Shown piece by piece: positions 24,636 through 33,899 of a DNA stretch of 64,000 nt. How positions within the stretch are numbered: position 1 is the first letter of the stretch; every line of letters starts with the position of its first letter. The translations under genes and the position numbers were made by a program. The DNA comes from Candidatus Marispirochaeta associata (lineage in GTDB: Bacteria > Spirochaetota > Spirochaetia > JC444 > Marispirochaetaceae), in NCBI GenBank assembly GCA_001749745.1, contig JWTM01000541.1, positions 60,465-124,464 of the forward strand. Reading direction: 5' to 3'. The notes under the pieces were generated by a model. The model had not been told where the DNA came from. It searched no databases and saw only the letters and a program-made list of their open reading frames with translations.

Positions 24636-26119
24636 AGAGCAGAATGTCTGAAATAGTAGTAATCTATGAGCCTGGATGTAAATATCCTGAATTTCCATAT
24701 AGTCCATCAGAATCCTACCAGGAACTAAAGGATCTTGAAATACAGGATTCTCCGAATTTGGTATACGCTAGCGTAAGAAAACTTTTTATCGATCTTAATC
24801 TTGACCAGGATAAGATAGGGACTGAAGATTGGAATCCCTTTTCTGAACTTGTTAAACCAGGGCAGAAAGTCGTAATAAAACCAAATTATGTCCGTGCAAA
24901 GCATCCTCTTGGAGACAAGGGCACGGAGAGTATGATAACTCACTCCTCAATCATAAGACCCATTATCGACTATCTGTTATTAGCGACTCAAAAAGATGTA
25001 AAGATTACAATTGCCGATGTACCGCTCCAATCATCAGATTGGGATTTGATAATACAAAAGAGCAGAATAAAAGATCTTATCGAATTTTATAGAAACAATG
25101 GAGTGGAGATTGATCTATTAGATTTACGTCGAGAAATCTCTTATCAGAATAGCGAAGGGGTGATTGTAAGTCGTGATATCAAAGATCGTGATCCTTTAGG
25201 ATATTCAGCAGTAGATCTAAAGAATAGAAGCAAGTTGATGTCTATAATAGACAATTATAATAGATTCGAAATCACGGACTATGGATCCGGTACAGTCCCT
25301 AAGCATCATAATCCAGATAAAAATGAGTATCTTATACCGAACACAATATTGTCAGCTGATTTGTTTGTCTGCGTTCCAAAATTAAAAACTCATCGTAAAG
25401 CGGGAATAACCTGTGCTATGAAAAATTTAGTCGGGATTAATGGTGATAAATCCTGGCTGGCACATCACCGGAGAGGTATGGTAGGAAATGGGGGTGATGA
25501 GTATAAAAAATTTCACTTACTCACTTGGCTTAAGTGGCATTTTTTCGCATTTCTTAAGAAAAGCCGTCCGGGAATCACTATGGCCACTCTTTTAAAGAAA
25601 ATATGGAAGTATCTTTTCTGGAAGGGTAAATCTAAAGAGGAGTTTGAACTTGTCGCCAGTCAGAAAACTACAGTGTCCACTACTAATTTTTCAGAAGGGT
25701 CGTGGTATGGTAACGATACCATTTGGCGCTGTGTGCACGATTTGAACCATATTATTTATTATGCGAACAAAAATGGGGAACTAAAAAAAAGTAAACAGCG
25801 CAAATATATAGCTATTGTAGATGGAGTTATCGGTGGCGAACGGGAAGGACCCATGGAACATACTCCAAAGGAATCCGGTGTTATTCTTGGTGGTTTCAAT
25901 CCTGTAGCCGTTGACTATGCAGCAGCTCAAATTATGGGATTTGACTGGAAAAAAATTCCTCAGATTAGAGAAGCTGTTTTGGCTGATTCGTTGAATATTA
26001 TTGATGTGTCAGAAAACGAGTTAAAGGCTGCTTATTCTTCATATGAAAAGATAAATTTAAGATTTATTCCCTCAAAAGGTTGGCTTAACAATATTGAAAA
26101 AGAAGAGATTGAAAAATAA
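24632..26119 (+). CDS. DUF362 family protein
   Basis: A 495-residue protein of the DUF362 family, recognised from VKPGQKVVIKPNYV, ADLFVCVPKLKTHRKAG, ITCAMKNLVGINGDKSWL and the final VILGGFNPVAVDYAAAQIMG. No ferredoxin-type cysteine cluster is visible, unlike some members. Function of the family is unknown. The ATG overlaps the stop of the CapK-like gene, and its 3' end overlaps the next glycosyltransferase by 26 bases. The pairing with an adenylate-forming enzyme suggests a joint modification step, which is inference. Confidence 0.75.
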   Translation: MKSRMSEIVVIYEPGCKYPEFPYSPSESYQELKDLEIQDSPNLVYASVRKLFIDLNLDQDKIGTEDWNPFSELVKPGQKVVIKPNYVRAKHPLGDKGTESMITHSSIIRPIIDYLLLATQKDVKITIADVPLQSSDWDLIIQKSRIKDLIEFYRNNGVEIDLLDLRREISYQNSEGVIVSRDIKDRDPLGYSAVDLKNRSKLMSIIDNYNRFEITDYGSGTVPKHHNPDKNEYLIPNTILSADLFVCVPKLKTHRKAGITCAMKNLVGINGDKSWLAHHRRGMVGNGGDEYKKFHLLTWLKWHFFAFLKKSRPGITMATLLKKIWKYLFWKGKSKEEFELVASQKTTVSTTNFSEGSWYGNDTIWRCVHDLNHIIYYANKNGELKKSKQRKYIAIVDGVIGGEREGPMEHTPKESGVILGGFNPVAVDYAAAQIMGFDWKKIPQIREAVLADSLNIIDVSENELKAAYSSYEKINLRFIPSKGWLNNIEKEEIEK

Positions 26120-27212
26120 GGTTTGTATAGTTTCCTTGAGTGCATACCCACTATTTGATCCATCTGTTGAAACAACATTCGGGGGCGCAGAAGTGCAACT
26201 TTATTTAATAGCAAAGAAACTGGCAGATGACTACAGTGTATCTTTTATAGTAGGTAATTATAATCAGAAAAAGGAACAGACAATAGATAATGTCAATATA
26301 ATAAGATCAATAAGGGTCCAGAAAAATGACAAGATGATAATCAGCTTATTAAAAGCTGTAAAGCTATTCATTGATTTGATGAAACAAAATGCGATGGTCT
26401 ATATTCAGCGGTCAGCCAGCATGGGAACCGGCTTGATAGCACTTTACTGTAGTATATTTAGAAAGCGGTTTATTTATATGACAGCCCACGAAATAGATTG
26501 TAATGGAGAGTATAAGAAGCAAGCTGGAATAATCCATGGTGTTTTCTATGAGTTTGGCTTAAAGAGATCATACAAAGTCATTAGTCAATCTGAAGAGCAA
26601 CGAAACATGTTGCGCTCGACCTTTAATATTAAAAGTGAAATCATTCATTCAGTATACGAAATACCATTGAATCGAAATAAAGGTCAGCACCGAAAAGGGC
26701 CTGTATTATGGATTGGCCGGTGTGAGTACTGGAAAAGACCTGAGATTTTTATTAGTCTTGCGAGTCAAAACTCAGAACATGATTTCCTGATGATAATGCC
26801 TCGAGCAAACACATCTAATTACTACGATAAAGTACTAAACGAAAGTTCCCCACTACCTGAGAATTTAAAGATTATCAATTTTGTTCGGTTTAATGAGATT
26901 GGCAGCTATTTTGAGAGCTCCAGTGTGTTTGTAAATACCTCTATCAGCGAAGGTTTTCCGAATACTTTTATTCAAAGCGCAATGCATGGTGTTCCCATAC
27001 TTTCTTTATCGGTTAATCCTGATCAAATCATTGACAGATTCAATCTCGGGCGGATTTGTAATGATGACGAGAAAAAACTACACGCGGAATTAGACAACAT
27101 CCTGAATAATGAAGAAGAATATAGAGAGATGAGTAACAATTGCTACAGCTATGCAAAAAATAATCATGATATTGATAAAAATATTAAAATTCTGCAGAAT
27201 GTAATTGCATAA
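26094..27212 (+). CDS. Glycosyltransferase family 4
   Basis: A 372-residue GT-B enzyme. The N-terminal acceptor loop ETTFGGAEVQLYLIAK and the C-terminal donor-site NTSISEGFPNTFIQSAMHG (the E-x7-type region) mark GT4. The start is unclear: TTG 26094 overlaps the DUF362 gene, and TTG 26109 would give LKNKVCIVSLSAYP, also a reasonable N-terminus. It should transfer a sugar with retention of configuration to a lipid-linked acceptor. AT-rich. Confidence 0.82.
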   Translation: MKKKRLKNKVCIVSLSAYPLFDPSVETTFGGAEVQLYLIAKKLADDYSVSFIVGNYNQKKEQTIDNVNIIRSIRVQKNDKMIISLLKAVKLFIDLMKQNAMVYIQRSASMGTGLIALYCSIFRKRFIYMTAHEIDCNGEYKKQAGIIHGVFYEFGLKRSYKVISQSEEQRNMLRSTFNIKSEIIHSVYEIPLNRNKGQHRKGPVLWIGRCEYWKRPEIFISLASQNSEHDFLMIMPRANTSNYYDKVLNESSPLPENLKIINFVRFNEIGSYFESSSVFVNTSISEGFPNTFIQSAMHGVPILSLSVNPDQIIDRFNLGRICNDDEKKLHAELDNILNNEEEYREMSNNCYSYAKNNHDIDKNIKILQNVIA

Positions 27213-27252
27213 TCAGTGTTAATAAGCTATCTAGACGCTAGGCAAATACAAA

Positions 27253-28368
27253 ATGAGATTACTTATCCATTGTTATGAATACCCCCCACTAGGGGGTGGG
27301 GCGGCCAACGCAATTTATTACATTCTGAAGCAGTTTGAAGCATACACTGATTTGGAAGTTGACGTGGTGACATCATCAATTGATAAGCAAGGAGTTGATG
27401 TGATCACTGATAATATAAGAGTACATTATCTTGATATAGGAAAGAATGGTACGCTACATTTTCAATCCCAAAAAGACTTGTTGAAGTACAGCTGGCAAAG
27501 CTATTGGTATACAAAAAAAATACTCCAGAAAAAAAAGTATGATCTATTACATGCATTCTTTGGAATCCCATCAGGGTTTATTTCTATGATGCTGCGGATT
27601 CCCTATATTGTATCTTTGCGTGGAAGTGATGTTCCATTTTTTAATGAGCGATTTCGTTTGGCTGATAAGTTGATATTCAAGCGTTTAAACAGATTAATCT
27701 GGAATAATGCCCTTCGGGTAATTGCTAATTCTACAGGATTGAGAAGTCTTGCTCATAGTACTCATCCGCAAATACCAATTGACATCATTCCGAATGGTAT
27801 TGATACATCATATTTTATTCCAAGGACCAGGGTGTGGTCAGGTACGATTAACATTGTTACTACCTGTAGATTGATCAAGCGGAAGGCCGTAGATATTTTA
27901 ATAATTGCTTTAAGAAATATGGCGAATATCAGACTAACAGTTATTGGTGATGGTCCTGAGAGAATGCGCCTTGAAGAACTCGCCGATCAGTATGCGGTGC
28001 CCGCAGTTTTTCTTGGATGTATAGATCATAGCAAAATATACTTATACCTGAGAAGTGCAGACTTGTTTGTTCTACCCTCTACAAACGAGGGAATGAGTAA
28101 TTCTGTTCTTGAAGCAATGGCATGTGGCCTTGCGATAATTGCTACCGACGTAGGTGGAAGTAGAGAGCTAATTAAATCAAATGGGTTTATCATTCAAGTA
28201 AATAATAGCGATCAGTTGCGTGCGGCTATTTCATGTTATTTAAAATCCCCAGCATTGCTAAAGTCGCATGGAAATGAATCACGTCGAATAGCGGAAGAAA
28301 TGGATTGGAAGAATGTTGCTCTTTCATATTATAATATATATAGAAAATGCATCAGTAAAAATTGTTAG
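27253..28368 (+). CDS. Glycosyltransferase family 4
   Basis: A 371-residue GT-B glycosyltransferase: LIHCYEYPPLGGGAANA at the N-terminus, IIPNGIDTSYF at the domain junction and LPSTNEGMSNSVLEAMACG at the nucleotide-sugar site. All expected parts are present and the start ATG follows a 40-base gap. It is the last gene before a 289-base gap, so the transcript from rfbA may end or weaken here, though I see no terminator hairpin. Confidence 0.88.
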   Translation: MRLLIHCYEYPPLGGGAANAIYYILKQFEAYTDLEVDVVTSSIDKQGVDVITDNIRVHYLDIGKNGTLHFQSQKDLLKYSWQSYWYTKKILQKKKYDLLHAFFGIPSGFISMMLRIPYIVSLRGSDVPFFNERFRLADKLIFKRLNRLIWNNALRVIANSTGLRSLAHSTHPQIPIDIIPNGIDTSYFIPRTRVWSGTINIVTTCRLIKRKAVDILIIALRNMANIRLTVIGDGPERMRLEELADQYAVPAVFLGCIDHSKIYLYLRSADLFVLPSTNEGMSNSVLEAMACGLAIIATDVGGSRELIKSNGFIIQVNNSDQLRAAISCYLKSPALLKSHGNESRRIAEEMDWKNVALSYYNIYRKCISKNC

Positions 28369-28657
28369 GATATCTTCAATGAAAATTGAGATATAAATAG
28401 AATAGAATTTAGGTGTCTTCTTTTTTCTATTTAGATAATTTAGTATTGATATTTCCACGCAAAATAGAAAAAACAGCAACGATAGATGATTTTGACAGAG
28501 TATCGAAAACAAAGGCCAGATTATAATGATTATCGCTGCAATAAAAATTGCAGCCAGGCTATGCAATGTTTGCTGCACGTCTGTATCTTTGTGTGGGTAA
28601 TACCGAACAAAATAAAAAATAATCTTATTATGATTTCTGGATGCTATTATACGAAAA
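28369..28657. other. AT-rich stretch without a recognisable gene
   Basis: A 289-base AT-rich gap between a GT4 and the GT-C gene. Short frames on both strands cross it but none has a ribosome-binding site plus recognisable protein content. It is a plausible site for a promoter of the GT-C gene, but I cannot point to convincing -35/-10 boxes. Confidence 0.5.
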
Positions 28658-30997
28658 TTGAGGTATGGGTTGATTACAAAATGCAGGTCCGAATTGTTAA
28701 TATTTATTGTGATCTTTATTGTATTGGTCATAAAGTCATTATTAACACCACTTGATAACAGTACGGTACAAAGCCTATTCGACGGTCTTCGTATTGTCGA
28801 TAAAATCAGTATCACCTTCAGAGGCGCTACTGATGAAGAGCTTTCTATGGTTACAATAAATAGAATCCGACTTAATGGCGATGAAGAACCAATATGGTTG
28901 GAGAAGGGAAAAGATGCGACTTATAACGATTCTTTACACTATATTAGAGATATTCGCTTCTTAATCCCTGCTTCTCTGGTCAGGGACGGTGTAGTCCATA
29001 TTGGAAAGAAAGTGTATAGGTTAGCAGAACACCATGATGATAGCAGTGCGAAAATAGAGAATGAGTTGCTTTACTTCACACTGACCGATACAAACTTCCC
29101 GAGCACAACTTCCGCCATGCCAGGATTTTCTTCAATTATTAATTTTAAAGGAGATTTGTTTTTCTTCTCTGCCAACTTACTTTTGGCGCTGCTGTACTAT
29201 TGTATATTATTTATATTTCGGAAATGGGATATTTATTGGTTTGATTTATTCAGTTTGACAATCGTCGTGCTGTCCATCTTGATGTTTAAAATGTTGATTG
29301 CGCACTATAATTTAGTTTCATTATTCATTGTTTTTGTTGATCTTGCAATATTTTTAGGTGCATATTCTATTTGTTTAGTTTCTTGTGGTAATTCACAGAA
29401 AAGTACATTGACAACAGAGAAATCATATTTTTGGGTACTATTGATCATTGTTGTTATTTTTCTTTTCCAGAATCAATTCTATTTCTTTCACCGGGAATCA
29501 ACTCTCGACGAGGGAAAATATTTAATCCGCGGCTACTGGTATGTGAAGGGATTGCTACAACCGTATAGTAGATTTGATGGGAATTCTTATCCGCCCGTAT
29601 ATTTCTTCGTAATAGGTCTTTGGCAAACTCTGATTGAACGGTTTCTACCATTAAATCTACTTACAATCAGACTTCTTCCACTGCTACTGATATTTTTCAA
29701 TACTGCACTGATCGTCGTTATTATAAAAAAAATCACAAAAAGCTTGTTGTGGACAATTGTTGCACTATTTCTATATACTCTCGCCCCATTTGCTGGAGTG
29801 TTATATAACTACTCCCATCCTATTGTCTATGTAAATACTCTATTGCTACTTGCATTTTGCGGTTATTTGTATATGGAGAAACTGCCAGCATGGGGGAATA
29901 TACTTCTATACTCTTCCCTCTATGTGGTGCTTTTTTTCACTCGGAGAAATATGGTGCTTATTCTTCCCTGGGTTTTCCTTTTCCAGGTTGCATTCTCGAA
30001 AACCCGGGTTGTAATTGCTTTGGGAACGGTAATCATGAGTTCGTTGGGGGTAGCTGCTGTATTTCTTCTGTTCCCAATCAAACTTCTTTATAACTATGCC
30101 GGATTACCGGTTATTGGAAAGATTCTTTTTAAGCTTGATATTCTAAAAGTTGAAGATATACCCGGAGGGCGAGGTACCACTCGCGGGGTTACCCCAACCT
30201 GGGAATATTCAAAAGATCCCTTCTGGATGATCTGGCGTCACAAGCTCTGGTCCTACTCAAACAGGTATTTTCTGATCTTCAGCATGCTGAACACTTTTTC
30301 CATATGGCTGGCCAATACTAACAACTCAGTAAAGAAGTACGCCCTCGCATCAGGCACAATCTTTCTGGCTAGTGCTTTGCTGCATGCCGTCGGTTCTCCG
30401 TATCCTGCGAATGTATTTTCTTATGTACACTATGCGTTTTCTCTGGGCATTATAGGGGCGACCTTGGGCTTAAAGCTCATGATTGAGCTGTTCGAAACAG
30501 AGAAATCACGTCAACGGCTCTTTGCACTGATCCTGATTTCACATGTTCTCTTTTTCTTCTCAAGATCTGTATATCGCTATTATGTCGCCCCTGAAAAGGC
30601 ACATCACCTGCAGAGTATTGTACGGTTGAGCAATACACTTGAGAAATACTCACTCCAGGATGAGGACATCCTTATTATCGACTCGTACCGCTATATAGCG
30701 CAAATGGCGGTACATTATGCCGGGGGCAAGCCGGAGCCTGCAACCTTGAACCTCCCATTCGCACATGCGCAACCGCGAGATCCTGATGTTCCTGTTCCCG
30801 AGGAGAAATACAGAGAACGAAACCGGTGGAGCGATGAAATGATGCAGCGCTGGATAGAGGATGAAAAACAACTGGTTGTGCTGTATAATGATGATAAGTA
30901 TGCTCCCGTATGGAAACCGGTAATCGAGCAACACTTTGGCAACAGGGAACTCTTTTATTTCCCGTATATCGGATGGTATACTATATATTCACGTTGA
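28658..30997 (+). CDS. GT-C membrane glycosyltransferase (ArnT/PMT-like)
   Basis: A 779-residue polytopic protein. After a first helix (ELLIFIVIFIVLVIKSLL) comes a ~120-residue extracytoplasmic domain, then about ten or more helices. The acidic motif STLDEGKYLIRGYW (near residue 281) sits where GT-C enzymes have their catalytic Asp/Glu, and a ~130-residue periplasmic C-terminal part closes the protein. Such enzymes use polyprenyl-phosphate sugars outside the membrane, matching the polyprenyl-phosphate GT2 at 11.5 kb. The start (TTG 28658 or TTG 28670) is uncertain. Composition shifts from AT-rich to GC-richer near 30.1 kb, inside the gene. Confidence 0.75.
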   Translation: MRYGLITKCRSELLIFIVIFIVLVIKSLLTPLDNSTVQSLFDGLRIVDKISITFRGATDEELSMVTINRIRLNGDEEPIWLEKGKDATYNDSLHYIRDIRFLIPASLVRDGVVHIGKKVYRLAEHHDDSSAKIENELLYFTLTDTNFPSTTSAMPGFSSIINFKGDLFFFSANLLLALLYYCILFIFRKWDIYWFDLFSLTIVVLSILMFKMLIAHYNLVSLFIVFVDLAIFLGAYSICLVSCGNSQKSTLTTEKSYFWVLLIIVVIFLFQNQFYFFHRESTLDEGKYLIRGYWYVKGLLQPYSRFDGNSYPPVYFFVIGLWQTLIERFLPLNLLTIRLLPLLLIFFNTALIVVIIKKITKSLLWTIVALFLYTLAPFAGVLYNYSHPIVYVNTLLLLAFCGYLYMEKLPAWGNILLYSSLYVVLFFTRRNMVLILPWVFLFQVAFSKTRVVIALGTVIMSSLGVAAVFLLFPIKLLYNYAGLPVIGKILFKLDILKVEDIPGGRGTTRGVTPTWEYSKDPFWMIWRHKLWSYSNRYFLIFSMLNTFSIWLANTNNSVKKYALASGTIFLASALLHAVGSPYPANVFSYVHYAFSLGIIGATLGLKLMIELFETEKSRQRLFALILISHVLFFFSRSVYRYYVAPEKAHHLQSIVRLSNTLEKYSLQDEDILIIDSYRYIAQMAVHYAGGKPEPATLNLPFAHAQPRDPDVPVPEEKYRERNRWSDEMMQRWIEDEKQLVVLYNDDKYAPVWKPVIEQHFGNRELFYFPYIGWYTIYSR

Positions 30998-31052
30998 ATA
31001 ATGGATTGACCCGATTACAACTAGTAATTTCACAATACTTAAGCGAGGAAAC

Positions 31053-32051
31053 ATGCTCAACAACAAGACAATCCTGATTACAGGCGGCACAGGTTCGTTC
31101 GGCCAGAAGTTCACCCGGCGGATTCTTGACGAATTCAATCCGAAAAAAATCATCATATACTCCCGGGATGAGTATAAGCAGTACATGATGCGCTCGAAGT
31201 TTGCCGAGCACGATAAGAAATTGCGCTATTTCATCGGCGATGTACGCGACAAGGACCGATTATACAGGGCATTCAACGGGGTCGATGTTGTGATCCACGC
31301 GGCGGCTCTCAAGCACGTGACCGTGGCTGAGTACAATCCGCTGGAGGCGATCAAGACCAACATCAACGGCGCAACCAATATCATCGACGCGGCGATCGAT
31401 CGAGGAGTCAAGCAGGTCGTTGCCTTGTCGACCGATAAAGCCGTAAATCCGATCAACCTCTATGGCGCCACGAAGCTTGTTTCGGATAAGCTCTTTGTTT
31501 CCGGAAATGCCTACGCCGGCGGTACGAAGACCATCTTTAGTGTCGTACGTTACGGCAATGTCACCGGCAGCCGCGGCTCGGTGGTTCCCTTTTTTAAACG
31601 GCTGGTTGACGGCGGTGCGGACGAGCTCCCTATCACCGATTTCAAGATGACCCGCTTTTGGATAACCCTAGACCAGGGGGTGGACCTGGTATTCCGGGCT
31701 TTGCGAGAGGCGAAGGGAGGCGAGGTCTACGTTTCCAAGATTCCTTCCTATAAGATAACCGACCTTGCCAAGGCTATCGGACCGGATGCGAAGCTGAAAG
31801 AGGTCGGTATCCGTGAAGGCGAGAAACTGCACGAGGTGATGATTACCGAAGAGGACTCCCGCTTCACTTACGATTACGGCGACCACTACATTATCTTTCC
31901 CCACTTCGATTGGTGGGACGCGGAGAAGCATTTCAAGAAGGGTGGTGCTCAGGTTACGCCGGGCTTCCGCTATGCCTCCGATAACAACCAGGAGTGGCTT
32001 TCGGTGGAGGAGATGCGTACCCGGCTCAAGGACATCGATATCGTTTATTAG
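31053..32051 (+). CDS. pseB: UDP-N-acetylglucosamine 4,6-dehydratase (inverting)
   Basis: A 332-residue SDR enzyme: ILITGGTGSFGQKFTRRIL, HAAALKHVTVAEYNPLEAI, and catalytic VALSTDKAVNPINLYGATK (Asp-Lys and Tyr-xxx-Lys). This is the first step of CMP-pseudaminic acid synthesis, making the UDP-2-acetamido-2,6-dideoxy-4-hexulose with C5 inversion. GAGGAA precedes the ATG. The genes that follow are PseC, F, G, H and I, so the assignment to PseB over the retaining FlaA1/PglF relatives rests on both sequence and context. GC-rich again after the AT block. Confidence 0.92.
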   Translation: MLNNKTILITGGTGSFGQKFTRRILDEFNPKKIIIYSRDEYKQYMMRSKFAEHDKKLRYFIGDVRDKDRLYRAFNGVDVVIHAAALKHVTVAEYNPLEAIKTNINGATNIIDAAIDRGVKQVVALSTDKAVNPINLYGATKLVSDKLFVSGNAYAGGTKTIFSVVRYGNVTGSRGSVVPFFKRLVDGGADELPITDFKMTRFWITLDQGVDLVFRALREAKGGEVYVSKIPSYKITDLAKAIGPDAKLKEVGIREGEKLHEVMITEEDSRFTYDYGDHYIIFPHFDWWDAEKHFKKGGAQVTPGFRYASDNNQEWLSVEEMRTRLKDIDIVY

Positions 32052-32058
32052 GGATAGA

Positions 32059-33210
32059 ATGAGTACTTTTATTAATTACGGCCGGCAGAATATCGATAGC
32101 GACGATATTCAGAATGTGATTCGGGCGCTTCAATCAGATTTCCTTACCCAGGGACCGCGGGTGGAGGAGTTCGAGCGCGCGATTTGCGACTATACCGGAG
32201 CGAAATTCTGCGTGGCGCTCTCCAATGCTACCGCCGGACTGCACCTGGCTGTGGCTGCCCTTGGAATCCCTGAGGGCGCGGAAGGGATAACATCACCGAT
32301 AACCTTTGTCGCCAGTGCAAACTGTCTGCTCTATAACGGTCTTAAGCCAGTATTTGCCGACGTCGAGCCGGATACGGTGAATATCGCTCCGGTTAAAATC
32401 GAAGCGGCCTGCACCGAGAAGACGCGAGTGCTTATTCCGGTACACTTTGCCGGAAGACCTTGTCGCATGGAGGAGATTGCACGGATAGCAAAGGAAAAAA
32501 ACCTCCATGTAATCGAAGATGCGGCACACGCCATCGGATCCGCGTATCCTGACGGCGGTACAGTCGGGAACTGTCGCTACAGCGATATGACCGTCTTCTC
32601 CTTTCATCCGGTTAAGACCATCACCACAGGAGAAGGGGGCGCGGTAACTACTAACAGCGAGGAGCTCTATAAAAAGCTCATCCTGCTGCGCACCCACGGC
32701 ATTACAAAGGATCCCGACGTTCTGCGGGACAACCCAGGGCCCTGGTACTACGAGATGCAGGATTTGGGATTTAACTATCGCCTCACCGACCTGCAGGCGG
32801 CCCTGGGGACCTCGCAAATGAGAAGACTCGACGAGTTCAAGGCGGGACGCAAAGGGATAATCAGACGCTACAACGAGGCATTTGAGGATCTTGACTGGTT
32901 TGAAACTCCCCCTGCGGATGATGCCGACAGCTGTTTTCACCTCTATGTGGTGCAGATCGATTTCAATGCGCTCGGCAAGACCCGGGCGGAGGTCATGGGG
33001 ATTCTGCGGGAACAGGGAATCGGAACACAGGTTCACTATATCCCCGTTCACACCCAACCCTACTATCGAAGGGAACTGGGGTATGCAATCGGTGATTATC
33101 CACAGAGTGAGGAATACTACTCCAGAGCCCTCTCATTACCGCTTTATCCGGCCATGACCGAAGATGATACGGTGCGGGTTATTACCGCCGTCAGGAATCT
33201 GGCTGAATGA
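32059..33210 (+). CDS. pseC: UDP-4-amino-4,6-dideoxy-L-AltNAc aminotransferase
   Basis: A 383-residue DegT-family aminotransferase from the ATG at 32059, eight bases after the pseB stop. PLP lysine in FSFHPVKTITTGEGG, plus ALSNATAGLHLAVAALG, ITFVASANCLLYNG and VIEDAAHAIGS. It aminates C4 of the PseB product. Its stop overlaps the ATG of pseF (ATGA). The C-terminal VHYIPVHTQPYY is typical of PseC. Confidence 0.92.
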   Translation: MSTFINYGRQNIDSDDIQNVIRALQSDFLTQGPRVEEFERAICDYTGAKFCVALSNATAGLHLAVAALGIPEGAEGITSPITFVASANCLLYNGLKPVFADVEPDTVNIAPVKIEAACTEKTRVLIPVHFAGRPCRMEEIARIAKEKNLHVIEDAAHAIGSAYPDGGTVGNCRYSDMTVFSFHPVKTITTGEGGAVTTNSEELYKKLILLRTHGITKDPDVLRDNPGPWYYEMQDLGFNYRLTDLQAALGTSQMRRLDEFKAGRKGIIRRYNEAFEDLDWFETPPADDADSCFHLYVVQIDFNALGKTRAEVMGILREQGIGTQVHYIPVHTQPYYRRELGYAIGDYPQSEEYYSRALSLPLYPAMTEDDTVRVITAVRNLAE

Positions 33211-33899
33211 GGTGCGTAGCGATAATCCCGGCCCGCGGGGGAAGCAAGCGAATCCCGGAAAAGAATATCCGCTCTTTTCTCGGAAAGCCGATTATTGCCT
33301 ACTCGATCAAAGCGGCAGTGGATTCCGGCCTCTTCGACGAAGTGATGGTCTCTACCGACAGCAAACGGATCGCCGCGGTTGCCGCTGAGTATGGCGCCGT
33401 CGTTCCTTTTCTTCGCTCCGCCGCGGCCTCCGACGACTACGCACCGCTATCCAATGTCCTGTTGGAAGTGATACAAACCTACCGGGAACAGGGGAAAAAC
33501 TGGGACTGTGTCGCCTGTCTGCTGTCGACTGCGCCTTTAATTCAACCATCCGACCTGATTACGGCCTATGATCGGATGCAGGCGTCCGGCGCCGATGCGG
33601 TTGTTTCCGTCGCCCGGTTCTCCTATCCGATTCAGCGGGCGCTGTGTCTGAAGGACAATCGGCTGACGATGGCGAGTCCGGAACACCTTCTGACCCGTAG
33701 TCAGGATCTGGAGCCGATGTTTCACGACGCCGGACAGTTTTATCTGATTAAAACACGATCCTTACTGGAGGAAAAGACGCTTTTCTGCGCTAATACCGCA
33801 GCCCATGAGCTTGATGAGGTCAGAGTGCAGGATATTGATACTGAGGCGGACTGGAAGCTGGCGGAATTGAAATACAGGTTTCTAGCCGAACACCAATGA
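33207..33899 (+). CDS. pseF: Pseudaminic acid cytidylyltransferase
   Basis: A 230-residue CMP-nonulosonate synthetase: VAIIPARGGSKRIPEKNI, FLGKPIIAYSI, MVSTDSKRIAAVAAEYGA. It activates pseudaminic acid with CTP. The ATG overlaps the pseC stop and its stop overlaps the pseG start, giving C-F-G coupling. It is clearly less similar to the two other cytidylyltransferases of this window (39.9 and 43.6 kb), which share an RRPRRQEFD motif that PseF lacks. Confidence 0.92.
   Translation: MRCVAIIPARGGSKRIPEKNIRSFLGKPIIAYSIKAAVDSGLFDEVMVSTDSKRIAAVAAEYGAVVPFLRSAAASDDYAPLSNVLLEVIQTYREQGKNWDCVACLLSTAPLIQPSDLITAYDRMQASGADAVVSVARFSYPIQRALCLKDNRLTMASPEHLLTRSQDLEPMFHDAGQFYLIKTRSLLEEKTLFCANTAAHELDEVRVQDIDTEADWKLAELKYRFLAEHQ

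Larger units (their letters stand above)
11900..30150. other. AT-rich imported block
   Basis: By eye the GC content falls abruptly inside the GT2 at about 11.9 kb and rises again inside the GT-C gene at about 30.1 kb; everything between is AT-rich with A/T-ending codons, against a GC-rich backbone with G/C-ending codons. All genes inside are variable glycan genes. No insertion sequence or integrase was seen at either edge, so homologous exchange through shared flanking genes is the simplest reading. Confidence 0.75.

Noticed and set aside
28486..28755. Small plus-strand frame of 89 codons in the gap before the GT-C gene
   Set aside because: No ribosome-binding site, no recognisable content, low-complexity AT-rich codons, and it runs into the GT-C gene in another frame.
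28324..28815. Minus-strand frame of 163 codons across the same gap
   Set aside because: It covers ends of two plus-strand genes, is composed of Ile/Asn-rich AT-driven sequence and resembles no protein I know.
11900..30150. Genomic island or prophage with integrase and attachment sites
   Set aside because: No integrase, transposase, tRNA or direct repeats were seen at the edges; the borders fall inside genes, which favours homologous exchange.
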